A DNA stretch of 36,113 nucleotides from a bacterium (lineage in GTDB: Bacteria > Sysuimicrobiota > Sysuimicrobiia > Sysuimicrobiales > Thermofontiviventaceae): NCBI GenBank assembly GCA_030550015.1, contig JAUQQG010000099.1, positions 1 through 36,113 of the forward strand, read 5' to 3'. Each line of letters starts with the position of its first letter. Position 1 is the stretch's first letter. The notes under the pieces are model-generated. The model saw only the letters and a list, made by a program, of their open reading frames with translations, ran no database searches and was not told the DNA's origin. Positions 22,442-29,781 of the stretch are shown one piece after another. Position numbers and translations under genes: made by a program.

Positions 22442-23737
22442 TCAGCGTGTTTTCGGGCTCCCCATTGCTTCGTCGATGAGCTCGATGATATCCCGCACCA
22501 GGAGTTTCCCCTCGTTGCCTGTGGCTTTCACCGAGTCCTCAAACCGGGAGACCTCGTATGGGCAGCACACTGCGAGGATCTCCGCTCCTACCTCCACGGC
22601 CTCCTTCACGCGCCGATCAGAGAGGCGCTCCCGGATGAAGTCCCGGGAGAAGCCGTCGAGCCACATGCCCCCTCCTCCGCCCCCGCAGCAGTAGCCATTC
22701 TCCCTGCACCGCGGCATCTCCACGAGGCGAATCCCCGGGATCGCCTGGAGGAGCTTCCGTGGGGCATCGTACTCGCCGTTGTGACGCCCGAGGTAGCAGG
22801 GGTCGTGAAAGGTCACGGTATAGGGGAGCTCCTTTACGAACATCTTCTGGAGCTGGGGGAGCATAGGGGCCAGGAACTGGGTATAGTGCAAGATCTCGAA
22901 GGCTCCTCCATACTGGGGGTAGAGGTTCTTGAAAGCGTTGTACTCGTGTGGCCCTGTCACGACGATCCTGTTGAAGGAATATTTCTGAAAGGTCCGGATG
23001 TTGGACTCCGCCAGCATTTCAAAGAGCCCTTTCTCCCCGGCTAGGCGGATGGAGTCGCCGTCCTCCTTCTCCTCGTGCCCGAGGATGGCGTAATCCACCC
23101 CCAAGGCGTAGAAGACCCTGGCCATCGCCCTTGCCGCGTCCTTCCCGCGAGGGTGGTAAGAGGGGTAGCTTCCTACATACCAGAGGACGTCCACAGGGCG
23201 CGGAGTCATGGGCAAGATAGTCACAGGGACACCCGCCTCTTTGACCCACTCCGCGCGCTTGCGCGGGGATTCGCCCATGGGATTGCCGTACTTTGCCGTA
23301 TTCTCGAACACCTTCTGTAACTCAGGGGGCACGTTGCCGTCCTGCACTGCCACCTCGCGCGCGGCAGGCATAATCTCGATCATGTTGACCTCTTTAGGGC
23401 ACACGCGGAGGCAGTTCATACATGTCGTGCACAGCCAGAGATCAGGGTCGTGGAAGAGGTCGATCCCAAGCTGGACCTTGCGGTAGATTTTGCGAGGACC
23501 ATAGTCCCCGACCATGTCCACGGGACAGACGGGAACGCACTTGCCGCACTGGTAGCACCATCCCAGGGACTCCCCGCCGGAAAGGCTGGTGATCCGCTCC
23601 AGGATTTCAGTGGAGTAATCCCACACCACACGTTGCTCGAACATCCGGTTCCAGTGCCCGGAAATGTCCATCCCCTCAAGAATGGCGACATCCTTCTCAA
23701 GGATCTTGTCCACCTTGTCGAGCCCTGGCTTTGGCAT
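22442..23737 (-). CDS. shdrB3: sHdrB3: fused HdrC-type ferredoxin and HdrB/CCG domain
   Basis: 431 residues. Two [4Fe-4S] sites lie in the first third (Cys61/64/67/71 and Cys103/106/109/113), followed by a CCG domain with HDPC (Cys314), MPRC (Cys344), CCGGGGGG (350-351) and CCPYE (391-392). This matches the fused B3 subunit of type II sHdr clusters, in which one protein replaces separate C2 and B2. ATG 23737 has GGAGGGGG three bases upstream, and the gene overlaps the end of the preceding hypothetical by 41 nt. The C-terminal 270 residues are closely similar in pattern to those of EMO (VDVLWYVGSYPS against VGVLWFVGDFAS), showing a shared origin. Confidence 0.9.
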   Translation of the reverse strand: MPKPGLDKVDKILEKDVAILEGMDISGHWNRMFEQRVVWDYSTEILERITSLSGGESLGWCYQCGKCVPVCPVDMVGDYGPRKIYRKVQLGIDLFHDPDLWLCTTCMNCLRVCPKEVNMIEIMPAAREVAVQDGNVPPELQKVFENTAKYGNPMGESPRKRAEWVKEAGVPVTILPMTPRPVDVLWYVGSYPSYHPRGKDAARAMARVFYALGVDYAILGHEEKEDGDSIRLAGEKGLFEMLAESNIRTFQKYSFNRIVVTGPHEYNAFKNLYPQYGGAFEILHYTQFLAPMLPQLQKMFVKELPYTVTFHDPCYLGRHNGEYDAPRKLLQAIPGIRLVEMPRCRENGYCCGGGGGGMWLDGFSRDFIRERLSDRRVKEAVEVGAEILAVCCPYEVSRFEDSVKATGNEGKLLVRDIIELIDEAMGSPKTR

Positions 23738-24488
23738 TTTCCCCCTCCCTGGGATAGATCCCGAGGAGCCTCTGGATCAGCTCCCATGGATCCGGCAGTA
23801 CCTTGGTGAACTCTTTGCTCATGCGCATGCGGAGGGCTGTGAACAGGTAAAGGGTATAGACGCACGCCAGGTAGGCATCAGGAAGGAAGAGACTGGCGTG
23901 CGTCTGGACGTCCGTGAAAATCCCCAAAGACTCGCGAGCCGCTTCGGCATACGCCACAGCCTCCCCAACCCTCTGGTACACCTCCCCCGGCGTCGGTGCC
24001 AGGAGCGTATGCCAGTCAGCCACCACGAACCGTAGCGCCCCAGTCTGCGTGCGAGGGTTCCACATCCAGCGCGTCCAGAGCCAGTGCCGCTCCGGCAGAA
24101 CGTAGTGGAGTGCTTCGCCTGCCAGGTCAATGGCTTCTCCCTGAGCGCAGGCCCCATCGAGAAGTGTGCAGAACTCGGTGAATCTTTCTTCCACCTGGCC
24201 TCTCCCGTACAGCAGCGTCGAGAGGAGTTGGCGAAGGCTATCTATTCCGACCGCCTGGACCAGAGCATCGGCCCTGCGGCGCGTTCCAAAGATCGTGCGC
24301 AGGAGCTTGCGCGCTTGGGGACCATCCAGCAGGGAGAGGCCTTCCGGGGAGAGGGTCGCTTGGAACCAACGGCTCTTCGCCTCCAGCCCGTCCAGGAGGA
24401 CCCCCAGGAAGCCGGGCGGGATCCTGGCGAGGACCTCCCGTGCGAACTCCTCTCCTACCTGAATATCTAGAACCTGCTCGTCGAGCAT
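23697..24488 (-). CDS. shdrH: sHdrH-type hypothetical protein conserved in sHdr clusters
   Basis: About 263 residues, helical, without cysteine-rich sites, leader or convincing membrane segments. It occupies the position of the conserved hypothetical found between hdrA and the next Hdr genes in sHdr operons, and that position is the main reason for the call. ATG 24488 is preferred over GTG 24497 because AGGTGA is spaced well for it; the hdrA stop abuts directly. Its last 41 nt overlap sHdrB3. The C-terminus is rich in basic and polar residues. A structural or assembly role in the sHdr complex is likely but unproven. Confidence 0.8.
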   Translation of the reverse strand: MLDEQVLDIQVGEEFAREVLARIPPGFLGVLLDGLEAKSRWFQATLSPEGLSLLDGPQARKLLRTIFGTRRRADALVQAVGIDSLRQLLSTLLYGRGQVEERFTEFCTLLDGACAQGEAIDLAGEALHYVLPERHWLWTRWMWNPRTQTGALRFVVADWHTLLAPTPGEVYQRVGEAVAYAEAARESLGIFTDVQTHASLFLPDAYLACVYTLYLFTALRMRMSKEFTKVLPDPWELIQRLLGIYPREGENAKARARQGGQDP

Positions 24489-24497
24489 TCCCTTCAC

Positions 24498-25571
24498 CTA
24501 GCCCCCGGAGGCAACGGCGATAGCCCTCCGGATCGCTGCCACTGCCTTCATGGCCGCGGCTCCAGCCATGGACATGGAATCATCCAGGTCTTTCGGGCCC
24601 GCGGCGGCGCCGGCTACGAAGATCCCTGGGACAGAGGTCGCTACCGGATCTACTCCCTCGTGGGGGACCTCGATGAACCCGTACTTGTTCTGCTTGAGCC
24701 CAAGGATCCTCGCGACCTCCCGCGTCCCCTTGCTCGGCTCCATCCCTACCGAGAGGATCACCATGTCCATGAGAACCTCCATAGGTCTCCCCAGCGTCGT
24801 GTCCTCCCCGCGCACCAGGAGCTTATCGCCCTTCTGGATGATCTCTGTGGCGATCCCCTTGATGTAATTCACCTTGTATTGTTCCTGAGCGGGCCAGTAG
24901 ATCTCGTTCTCCCAATAGCCGTACATGCGCATGTCGATGTAAAAGATGTATACCTTGCAGTTGGGGACCTGCTGGCGGATCTCGATGGCCTGCTTGGAGG
25001 CGATGCCGCAACAGACCTTGGAGCAGTACTCGTTGCCGATCTGGCGATCCCGCGACCCCACGCACTGGATGAAACAGACACGCTCTGGAGGGAGACCGGT
25101 GGACGGACGCACGAACTTCCTTGCCTTGAGCATCGCCTCGGCGTCGGCGAGGGTGATCACATCGGGGTACTCGTAGTATCCATACACCTGCGTTTCTCGC
25201 CCGGGGTCGAAGTGCTGGAACCCTGTGGCGACAATGATGGCCCCCGCATGGACTGTCTCGGAAGCGCCGTCTGAGACCTTGGTGAGGGTGACGTGGAAGT
25301 CCCCCTTGCTTCCCGTGCACCCGACGACGCGTGTGGAGAGCTTCACTTGGACGTTGGGGTGGGTGGTGACCTCCTGGGCGAGGCGGTTCATCACCTCCTC
25401 TGCATCCTGGAAGCCATGGGTGAGTGCCGCGTAGCGTTCAAAGACCGGCGTGCCGCCGAGGTGATCCCGCTCCTCTACGAGGACCACCTTTGCTCCAAGG
25501 TCAGCAGCACCCCTCGCGGCTTCCAGCCCTGCCGGGCCTCCTCCAATCACCAGGACCACATCGCTCGCCAT
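24498..25571 (-). CDS. shdrA: sHdrA: FAD-containing heterodisulfide reductase-like subunit
   Basis: 357 residues. The Rossmann motif VIGGGPAGLEAARGAADLGA is at 9-28, with the second nucleotide-binding region near IIVATGFQHFDP. The Fe-S site lies at Cys170, Cys183, Cys187 and Cys188 (CVGSRD ... NEYCSKVCCG). It is much shorter than methanogen HdrA and lacks its extra ferredoxin domains, as expected for the sulfur-oxidising form. ATG 25571 follows GAGGAGGG. It starts 12 nt after sHdrB1 and ends against the sHdrH gene, in the conserved order C1-B1-A-H. It should form the flavin centre of the cytoplasmic complex that oxidises sulfane sulfur. Confidence 0.93.
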   Translation of the reverse strand: MASDVVLVIGGGPAGLEAARGAADLGAKVVLVEERDHLGGTPVFERYAALTHGFQDAEEVMNRLAQEVTTHPNVQVKLSTRVVGCTGSKGDFHVTLTKVSDGASETVHAGAIIVATGFQHFDPGRETQVYGYYEYPDVITLADAEAMLKARKFVRPSTGLPPERVCFIQCVGSRDRQIGNEYCSKVCCGIASKQAIEIRQQVPNCKVYIFYIDMRMYGYWENEIYWPAQEQYKVNYIKGIATEIIQKGDKLLVRGEDTTLGRPMEVLMDMVILSVGMEPSKGTREVARILGLKQNKYGFIEVPHEGVDPVATSVPGIFVAGAAAGPKDLDDSMSMAGAAAMKAVAAIRRAIAVASGG

Positions 25572-25583
25572 CGTGAGCCCTCC

Positions 25584-26816
25584 TCAAGAGACCTGGAGGA
25601 AGTGACGCGCGGGGATCTCTGCATCTACATCCTCCCAGGTAAGGTAATCCTTCTCTCCCCGGCGGATGCGCTCCAGGTCCTCTTCGAACTCCTGCCACTT
25701 CTCCTTCCAATCGATGCCCATCTTCTCCAAAAGAGGCCTGTAGTCAGCGGCGTGCCAGTGGAGCTGGCAGACACGGTAGGGGTGTGCCCCCATGGCCAGG
25801 GCAGCGAACTGGGCCTCGGACATCACAGGGACACCTACCTTCTTGTTATGCACTTGGGCAGCGAACTGGCTCTTGTCGAGCGTGGTCACGCACCCGGTGT
25901 CGTGGGTCAGGACGACATCGGGCTTCGCTTCCTCGAGCATGGTCTCAATCTTGCGATTCACGGCAAAGGATCTTGTGAAGTCCCGCTGCACGAGGATGTG
26001 TCGGAACCCGAAGCCGCAGCAGTCGAACCAGGTGGAGTAATCCTTCACCTGTGCCCCAAGCGCTTTGGCGACAGCTGTCACCACCGCCGTCCGCTGGCCA
26101 CCGTAGATGTCTGGATCGTAAATGGCATCCCCCTGGACGAGCTTGTAGTAGTGGCAGGCGGGGTGAACGGTAACGACGATCTCACGACAGTCATAGACCT
26201 TTCTCGCTGCAATCTCATGGCGTACTGCATAGACCCACTCGCTGTAGTGAACGATCTCCTCGGGCATCACGAGCGGCTTCCCGAGCTTGGCCATGATCTC
26301 CCGGACCTGCGCTCGCAGCTCGGGGTGCTTGACGAGCTCCTCCCGCACCTCCTTGTAGTGCCCGTAGCTCGTTCCACAGTGGATCAGCGGGAAGAAACCC
26401 GTCACATACGCGGCGGCGAAGTTGCGCACGGCTACTGCAGCCTGCGCCGCCGCGTTCGAGGTAGCTGACGCGTAGTAGTTCCAACCAGTGCAGGAGGTCT
26501 GGTCCTTTGGATCGTCGTATTCCAGCCCGAGTTTGCGATGGAGCCAGAAAATCGCCGTGGAATACCCGGGGATGTGGCCACACTGGCCGCAGGACTTGTG
26601 GTGCCAGGTGTGCTGGAGGGGGACCTTCTTCGCCCTCCCGTCCTTCCTCGGCACCTCCACATACGGCTCAGGGACGCGCTGGACGATCCACTCCCCTTCC
26701 GCTTCGAGCTCGAAGACCAAGTCGCGGATGTCCTCGGAGAGAGGGAGATCCGGATCTCGTTTGAACACGCGTTCCTTCCCAAGCGGCCCCTCTGCCTGCT
26801 TTGCATGGATGCTCAT
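25584..26816 (-). CDS. shdrB1: sHdrB1: heterodisulfide reductase B-like Fe-S subunit
   Basis: 410 residues, about 100 longer than methanogen HdrB, mostly at the N-terminus. Cysteines fall in two clusters: Cys76, Cys79, Cys109 and Cys147 in the first half, and Cys221, CC at 266-267 and Cys309 in the second. In the second CCG unit the last cysteine of the expected C-x2-C pair is not seen (TGCVTTL), so one site is atypical. HdrB carries the special Fe-S cluster where disulfide chemistry occurs; in sHdr the substrate is thought to be sulfur bound to carriers such as TusA or LbpA. ATG 26816 has GGAGGAGGTGG just upstream; the extra 16 residues of the longer frame are not needed. Confidence 0.9.
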   Translation of the reverse strand: MSIHAKQAEGPLGKERVFKRDPDLPLSEDIRDLVFELEAEGEWIVQRVPEPYVEVPRKDGRAKKVPLQHTWHHKSCGQCGHIPGYSTAIFWLHRKLGLEYDDPKDQTSCTGWNYYASATSNAAAQAAVAVRNFAAAYVTGFFPLIHCGTSYGHYKEVREELVKHPELRAQVREIMAKLGKPLVMPEEIVHYSEWVYAVRHEIAARKVYDCREIVVTVHPACHYYKLVQGDAIYDPDIYGGQRTAVVTAVAKALGAQVKDYSTWFDCCGFGFRHILVQRDFTRSFAVNRKIETMLEEAKPDVVLTHDTGCVTTLDKSQFAAQVHNKKVGVPVMSEAQFAALAMGAHPYRVCQLHWHAADYRPLLEKMGIDWKEKWQEFEEDLERIRRGEKDYLTWEDVDAEIPARHFLQVS

Positions 26817-26916
26817 CTTTCCACCTCCTCCTTCAGGGCACCCGGCACAGAAGCAAAACCACACGCACCCAATTGAATCCCTCCTCAGGCGCTCTCAGTC
26901 CCTCCGGCACCTCCGC

Positions 26917-27624
26917 TTACTCGGCGAGGGCGTATCCCCTCTCCTCCAACAACTCCTCCATGACGTCCAGGAGGATCATGTGGAGCCCCTCATCCACTTC
27001 CTTGATCATGTCCATCACGCCAGTCATGTGCCAGATGAGATAGAGCTCCGTAAGGGTTTGCTCGCTTACTTCCCACGCTGTCGACGTTGTGTGCATGGTC
27101 TCTGGCGGCAGGGCCTTCCGCCACAGCTCCAAGTTATCCGCAGTCTCCTTCGCCACGGGCCCCCAGTCAGGGAAAGCATCAGCCTGGATCATGTCTGGCG
27201 AAACCTGCGTCCCTGTGGCCATGATCTTGTAGATGACCCGGCTGTAGCCCTCTAGGGCTTCCTTGGCGGACCGCAGCCCGTTGCGCACCGCGACCTCACG
27301 CATGATGGTGATGAGGCCCCCAGGAGAATTCCCGCGCGGGCAGCGGTTACAGGAGAAGCACTGGGAGCAGTTCCACACGTCTTCGTTGAGTTGGTAGAAG
27401 AAGAGCTCTACATCTTCCCGGGCGAGGGTCTGGGCAATCTTGCGCGGGCTGAAATCGTAGAACCGTGCTGAGGGGCAGGCGGCGACGCAAATGCCACACT
27501 CATAGCACCCATAGAGGTAGTCGGGAAACCGCGGGTCGGCTTTTACCTCCTGGAAGAGACGCTCTTTCTCTTCATACGGAATATCCGCGTACCTCTCAAG
27601 TTTGGGCGGAGCGTGCAAAGCCAC
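26917..27624 (-). CDS. shdrC1: sHdrC1: heterodisulfide reductase C-like ferredoxin subunit
   Basis: 235 residues from GTG 27624. Two [4Fe-4S] sites are seen: Cys40/43/46/50 (GCYECGICVAACPS) and Cys86/89/92/95 (NCSQCFSCNRCPRGN). The C-terminal 130 residues are helical and acidic. GTG 27624 is chosen because it lies one base after the stop of the upstream thioredoxin-like frame and has AAGGGAGG eight bases before it; TTG 27705 or ATG 27663 would overlap that frame without a good ribosome-binding site. It passes electrons between sHdrA and sHdrB1. About 100 nt of noncoding sequence follow before sHdrB1. Confidence 0.9.
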   Translation of the reverse strand: MALHAPPKLERYADIPYEEKERLFQEVKADPRFPDYLYGCYECGICVAACPSARFYDFSPRKIAQTLAREDVELFFYQLNEDVWNCSQCFSCNRCPRGNSPGGLITIMREVAVRNGLRSAKEALEGYSRVIYKIMATGTQVSPDMIQADAFPDWGPVAKETADNLELWRKALPPETMHTTSTAWEVSEQTLTELYLIWHMTGVMDMIKEVDEGLHMILLDVMEELLEERGYALAE

Positions 27625-27625
27625 C

Positions 27626-28077
27626 TCAAGCGCCTCCCTTAGGTATGGTGAGAATCTCCGCATCAATCGCAGAGGTGAGGTCCTCCCACCGAGGCACCCC
27701 AACAAACCTGCGGTTGTGGCCTACGAGGATCGTCGGAACCGAGAGAACATTCTCCTTCTGCGCTTCTTCCCGGCCGCCCTTGCTCGCCAGGCTGATGATC
27801 TGCACAGAGAGATCCTCGCGCCCGCTGGCAATGCGGTCAACCATCTCGATGGCACTCTTACAGCTCCTACATGTGGGGTGTGTGAATACCTCTCGTAAAA
27901 CCGTCCCACAGGCTTGAAGGTCACTACAAGGATCCTCCCTGCGGTGGTTTGGGCCATATCCGTCAACCCCACGGTGGCCGTCCCGTCCTCCTCCTTGCGT
28001 ACCCAAAGGTGTTCCTCGACCCGGTAATAGAGATCGAGGGGGAGTACACAGCTCCGAACAGTCACAACCTCGCGCAT
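27626..28077 (-). pseudogene. LbpA N-terminus joined out of frame to a thioredoxin-fold domain
   Basis: The first 60 codons from ATG 28077 encode the start of a third LbpA (LDLYYRVEEHLWVRKEEDG, VGLTDMAQTTAGRILVV, FKPVGR), very like both lbpA genes at 10756-11648. The match stops before the lipoyl lysine. From about 27900 a different frame (-1) encodes a complete thioredoxin-like domain: VFTHPTCRSCKSAIEMVDRI, with CRSC as active site and VPTILVG as the cis-proline turn, ending at 27626. The switch falls at a TTTT run (27897-27900); one added T would give a single 150-residue protein. Alternatives are a sequencing error, translation of the second part from TTG 28006 (GAGGA before it), or true decay. 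sHdrC1 starts two bases later, so the region is within the operon. Confidence 0.7.
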
Positions 28078-28177
28078 ACCGCGGGATTACCTCAACGGTG
28101 GAACCGGGAGATTCTCCTCCCCTCTCACCTCTTGTATTTCCCGCTGACCCCTCATGAAATCTTGGCGAAAGGTCTTA

Positions 28178-28263
28178 CTGGGACTCTTACGGAACCCAGC
28201 AACATCTCTTGTCGAGATTTTGGTGAAGGCACCATTACCTCTCAAAGAGGCCCGCGGCAAGAG
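28178..28263 (-). other. Structured intergenic/leader element between dsrE and the LbpA'-thioredoxin-sHdr genes
   Basis: The 209-nt gap 28078-28286 holds several perfect inverted repeats. A 6-bp outer pairing CTCTTG/CAAGAG (28206-28211 with 28258-28263) encloses two hairpins, CCTCT-CAA-AGAGG (28238-28250) and GGTG-AAGG-CACC (28222-28233), which would make a three-way junction. Another stem, CTGGG...CCCAG, spans 28178-28199. It could be an RNA control element or processing site separating the carrier genes from the sHdr genes. It matches no riboswitch that I recognise. One minus-strand frame is also open through the gap, but it lacks an early start and family likeness. Confidence 0.35.
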
Positions 28264-28286
28264 CCAAAAGGCTTTCCCCGGGGTAT

Positions 28287-28673
28287 TTAAAAGGCGATGA
28301 CGGCATCTGCCTCCAGGGCCATGGAGTTGAACGCAGCTCCGCCGATCATCTCTACCCCTTCGATGAGGTCGTCCATCTTCAGGCCGTGGAGGTCCAGGCT
28401 AGGCTGACAGACGTAGAGCTTCACCCCCAGTTCGACCGCCTGATTGATGAAATGGATGAGTGGTGCTCCCCCTCCCCCCTTCTTGGGGACGATGAGCTTC
28501 TCTGGAACACCTCGTTGGAGCAATGTGGGTCCGTTCATGGTAAAGTAGATCCCCACCTCGACGTCCATGGCCGCAGCCGCTGCCGCAAGGTAGAAAGGCG
28601 TCGCGCTCCTCTCCGGCATATCCACTCCATGGGTTTGAACGTAAAGGATTCGCCGCTGCCCATTGCCTTTCAT
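28287..28673 (-). CDS. dsrE: DsrE-family sulfurtransferase/sulfur carrier
   Basis: 128 residues of the DsrE/DsrF-like fold: RRILYVQTHGVDMPERSATPFYLAAAAAAMDVEVGIYFTMNGPTLL, then KLYVCQPSLDLHGL with Cys89 as the likely persulfide-carrying residue. ATG 28673 is selected because AAGGAGG lies nine bases upstream and the frame before it overlaps dsrE2. DsrE paralogues (DsrE3-type) relay sulfur between TusA and downstream enzymes in sHdr organisms. It starts 23 nt after dsrE2. The GGGG loop at 66-69 is noteworthy but its effect is unknown. The exact DsrE subgroup cannot be fixed by eye. Confidence 0.85.
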   Translation of the reverse strand: MKGNGQRRILYVQTHGVDMPERSATPFYLAAAAAAMDVEVGIYFTMNGPTLLQRGVPEKLIVPKKGGGGAPLIHFINQAVELGVKLYVCQPSLDLHGLKMDDLIEGVEMIGGAAFNSMALEADAVIAF

Positions 28674-28696
28674 ATGAGCCAGCCTCCTTGTGCAAC

Positions 28697-29239
28697 CTAC
28701 ACGAATAGCGTGACGTCTGCCTCCGCAGCGAAGTCCAGGAACGTCGTCGCCCCGGCGCATTCTGCGCCGTCCACAAGATCCTCCTGGCCGATGCCCATAA
28801 CCCCCATGGTTGTAGCACAGGCGAAGAGTCTCACACCGCTCTCCCTAGCGATCTCCAGGAGTTCCTCCACCGTGGGCATGTTGGACTGGCGCATCCATCG
28901 CTTCATGATCGCTGTGGCGACGCTGGGCATCCCGGGAAGCGCACCCAGGATATCAGGGACCTTTACAGGAAGGAAGCGCACAGGAGGCGGCATCGCAGGA
29001 TTCCCCACAGGTGAGACTCTGAGGTTCTTGAGACGATGACGGTGCAGGATGTCAAGCCCATAGAATGTGAAGAAGATCCCTACTTCCCAACCCATAGCCG
29101 CCGCCGTCGTGGCCAGGATGAGCGGCGGATAGGCCATATCTAACGTCCCTTTGGAAGCGACGAGCGCTAGGCGTCGCTTCTGTTTGACCTTTCCCTCCCC
29201 GACTGCTCCAAGTTGTTCCACCACGACCTGGTCCGCCAT
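28697..29239 (-). CDS. dsrE2: DsrE2-type sulfur carrier
   Basis: 180 residues. After a short polar start, LALVASKGTLDMAYPPLILATTAAAMGWEVGIFFTFYGLDIL marks the DsrE2 family, with the conserved cysteine pair Cys141 (FACATTMGVMGI) and Cys161 (GAECAGATTFL). The central stretch with many prolines (VGNPAMPPPVRFLP) and the LPGMPSVATAIM segment may touch the membrane, as suggested for DsrE2 proteins. ATG 29239 follows GGGGGTGG; the longer frame to 29320 overlaps tusA. It lies between tusA and dsrE, an arrangement well known in sHdr and Dsr sulfur oxidisers. Role: accept sulfane sulfur from TusA or an importer. Confidence 0.88.
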   Translation of the reverse strand: MADQVVVEQLGAVGEGKVKQKRRLALVASKGTLDMAYPPLILATTAAAMGWEVGIFFTFYGLDILHRHRLKNLRVSPVGNPAMPPPVRFLPVKVPDILGALPGMPSVATAIMKRWMRQSNMPTVEELLEIARESGVRLFACATTMGVMGIGQEDLVDGAECAGATTFLDFAAEADVTLFV

Positions 29240-29273
29240 GCTTCCACCCCCGATTCTTCCATAAGCCCTCTCC

Positions 29274-29519
29274 TTAACGTGTGCGGCGGACGAGGAAGCG
29301 AAAGACTCCATCTTCCTCATGGACCTCCAGGATTTCGTGGCCTGTCTGCTTTGACCAAGCCAGCATGTCTGGCTTAGACCCTGGGTCAGTCGCCAGCATC
29401 TCCAGGATCTGCCCTACCGCAAGGGACTTCATGGCTTTGCTGACCTTGATGACTGGGAGGGGGCAGAGGAGGCCGCGGCAGTCCAGGACCTGATCCGGCT
29501 TCATCCCGCTGGGAACCAT
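29274..29519 (-). CDS. tusA: TusA sulfur-carrier protein
   Basis: 81 residues with the TusA core LDCRGLLCPLPVIKVSKAM; Cys19 of the CPxP motif carries the persulfide and Cys14 is a second cysteine. The C-terminal half has the usual beta-alpha-beta pattern (LEMLATDPGSKPDMLAWSKQTGHEIL). ATG 29519 is preceded by GGGGGTGG; an alternative ATG lies five codons later. It is the first gene of the long minus-strand array and stands divergent from copC. In sHdr organisms TusA delivers sulfur from rhodanese or DsrE proteins toward sHdr. No rhodanese gene is present in the window. Confidence 0.95.
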   Translation of the reverse strand: MVPSGMKPDQVLDCRGLLCPLPVIKVSKAMKSLAVGQILEMLATDPGSKPDMLAWSKQTGHEILEVHEEDGVFRFLVRRTR

Positions 29520-29583
29520 GGCCCACCCCCTGAGCGTTTCACCTTTATCAACCACACTAAGGGATACGGAGAGGTGTCTACAA

Positions 29584-29623
29584 CCCCCTGGTGGGGGAAT
29601 CTTCATCCCCCTTTCGGGGGATG
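29584..29623. repeat. Two C/G-rich hairpins in the tusA-copC divergent intergenic region
   Basis: CCCCC-TGGT-GGGGG (29584-29597) and CATCCCCC-TTTC-GGGGGATG (29604-29623, 8-bp perfect stem) lie 65-105 nt upstream of tusA on its coding strand. They may be protein-binding sites or mRNA leader structures controlling the sulfur operon; a terminator is less likely since no gene ends here. The whole 29520-29781 gap contains these hairpins and the copC promoter; I could not assign a convincing promoter for tusA. Confidence 0.45.
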
Positions 29624-29723
29624 TAGGCCTCTAAAGGCAGAGGGTAGGATCGTGTTGAGAATCGAGCACCGCGCCCCTTCTCAGTACGAAGGGAAGGCAT
29701 GGCCCTCGCTGGAGAAGAACAAG

Positions 29724-29753
29724 TTGACGTGGAGAACGGGGGAAGAGTAGAAT
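29724..29753 (+). promoter_or_regulatory. Sigma-70-like promoter for copC
   Basis: TTGACG (29724-29729) and TAGAAT (29748-29753) are separated by 18 bases; each matches the consensus in five of six positions. Transcription would start near 29760, followed by GGAGG (29768-29772) and the copC ATG at 29782. Confidence 0.65.
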
Positions 29754-29781
29754 TGTACCAAGCTCCTGGAGGTCCCTCGGA

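Noticed and set aside
25293-26468. 391-codon plus-strand open frame opposite sHdrA/sHdrB1
   Set aside because: Antisense shadow of two Fe-S/flavin subunits with clear motifs; no ribosome-binding site or domain seen.
28078-28286. A known riboswitch class (for example glycine or molybdenum cofactor)
   Set aside because: The stems do not reproduce any conserved core that I can recall; only the presence of inverted repeats can be stated.
27949-28290. 113-codon plus-strand open frame over the dsrE-sHdr gap
   Set aside because: It runs antisense into the lbpA-like coding region, has no ribosome-binding site and no recognisable domain.
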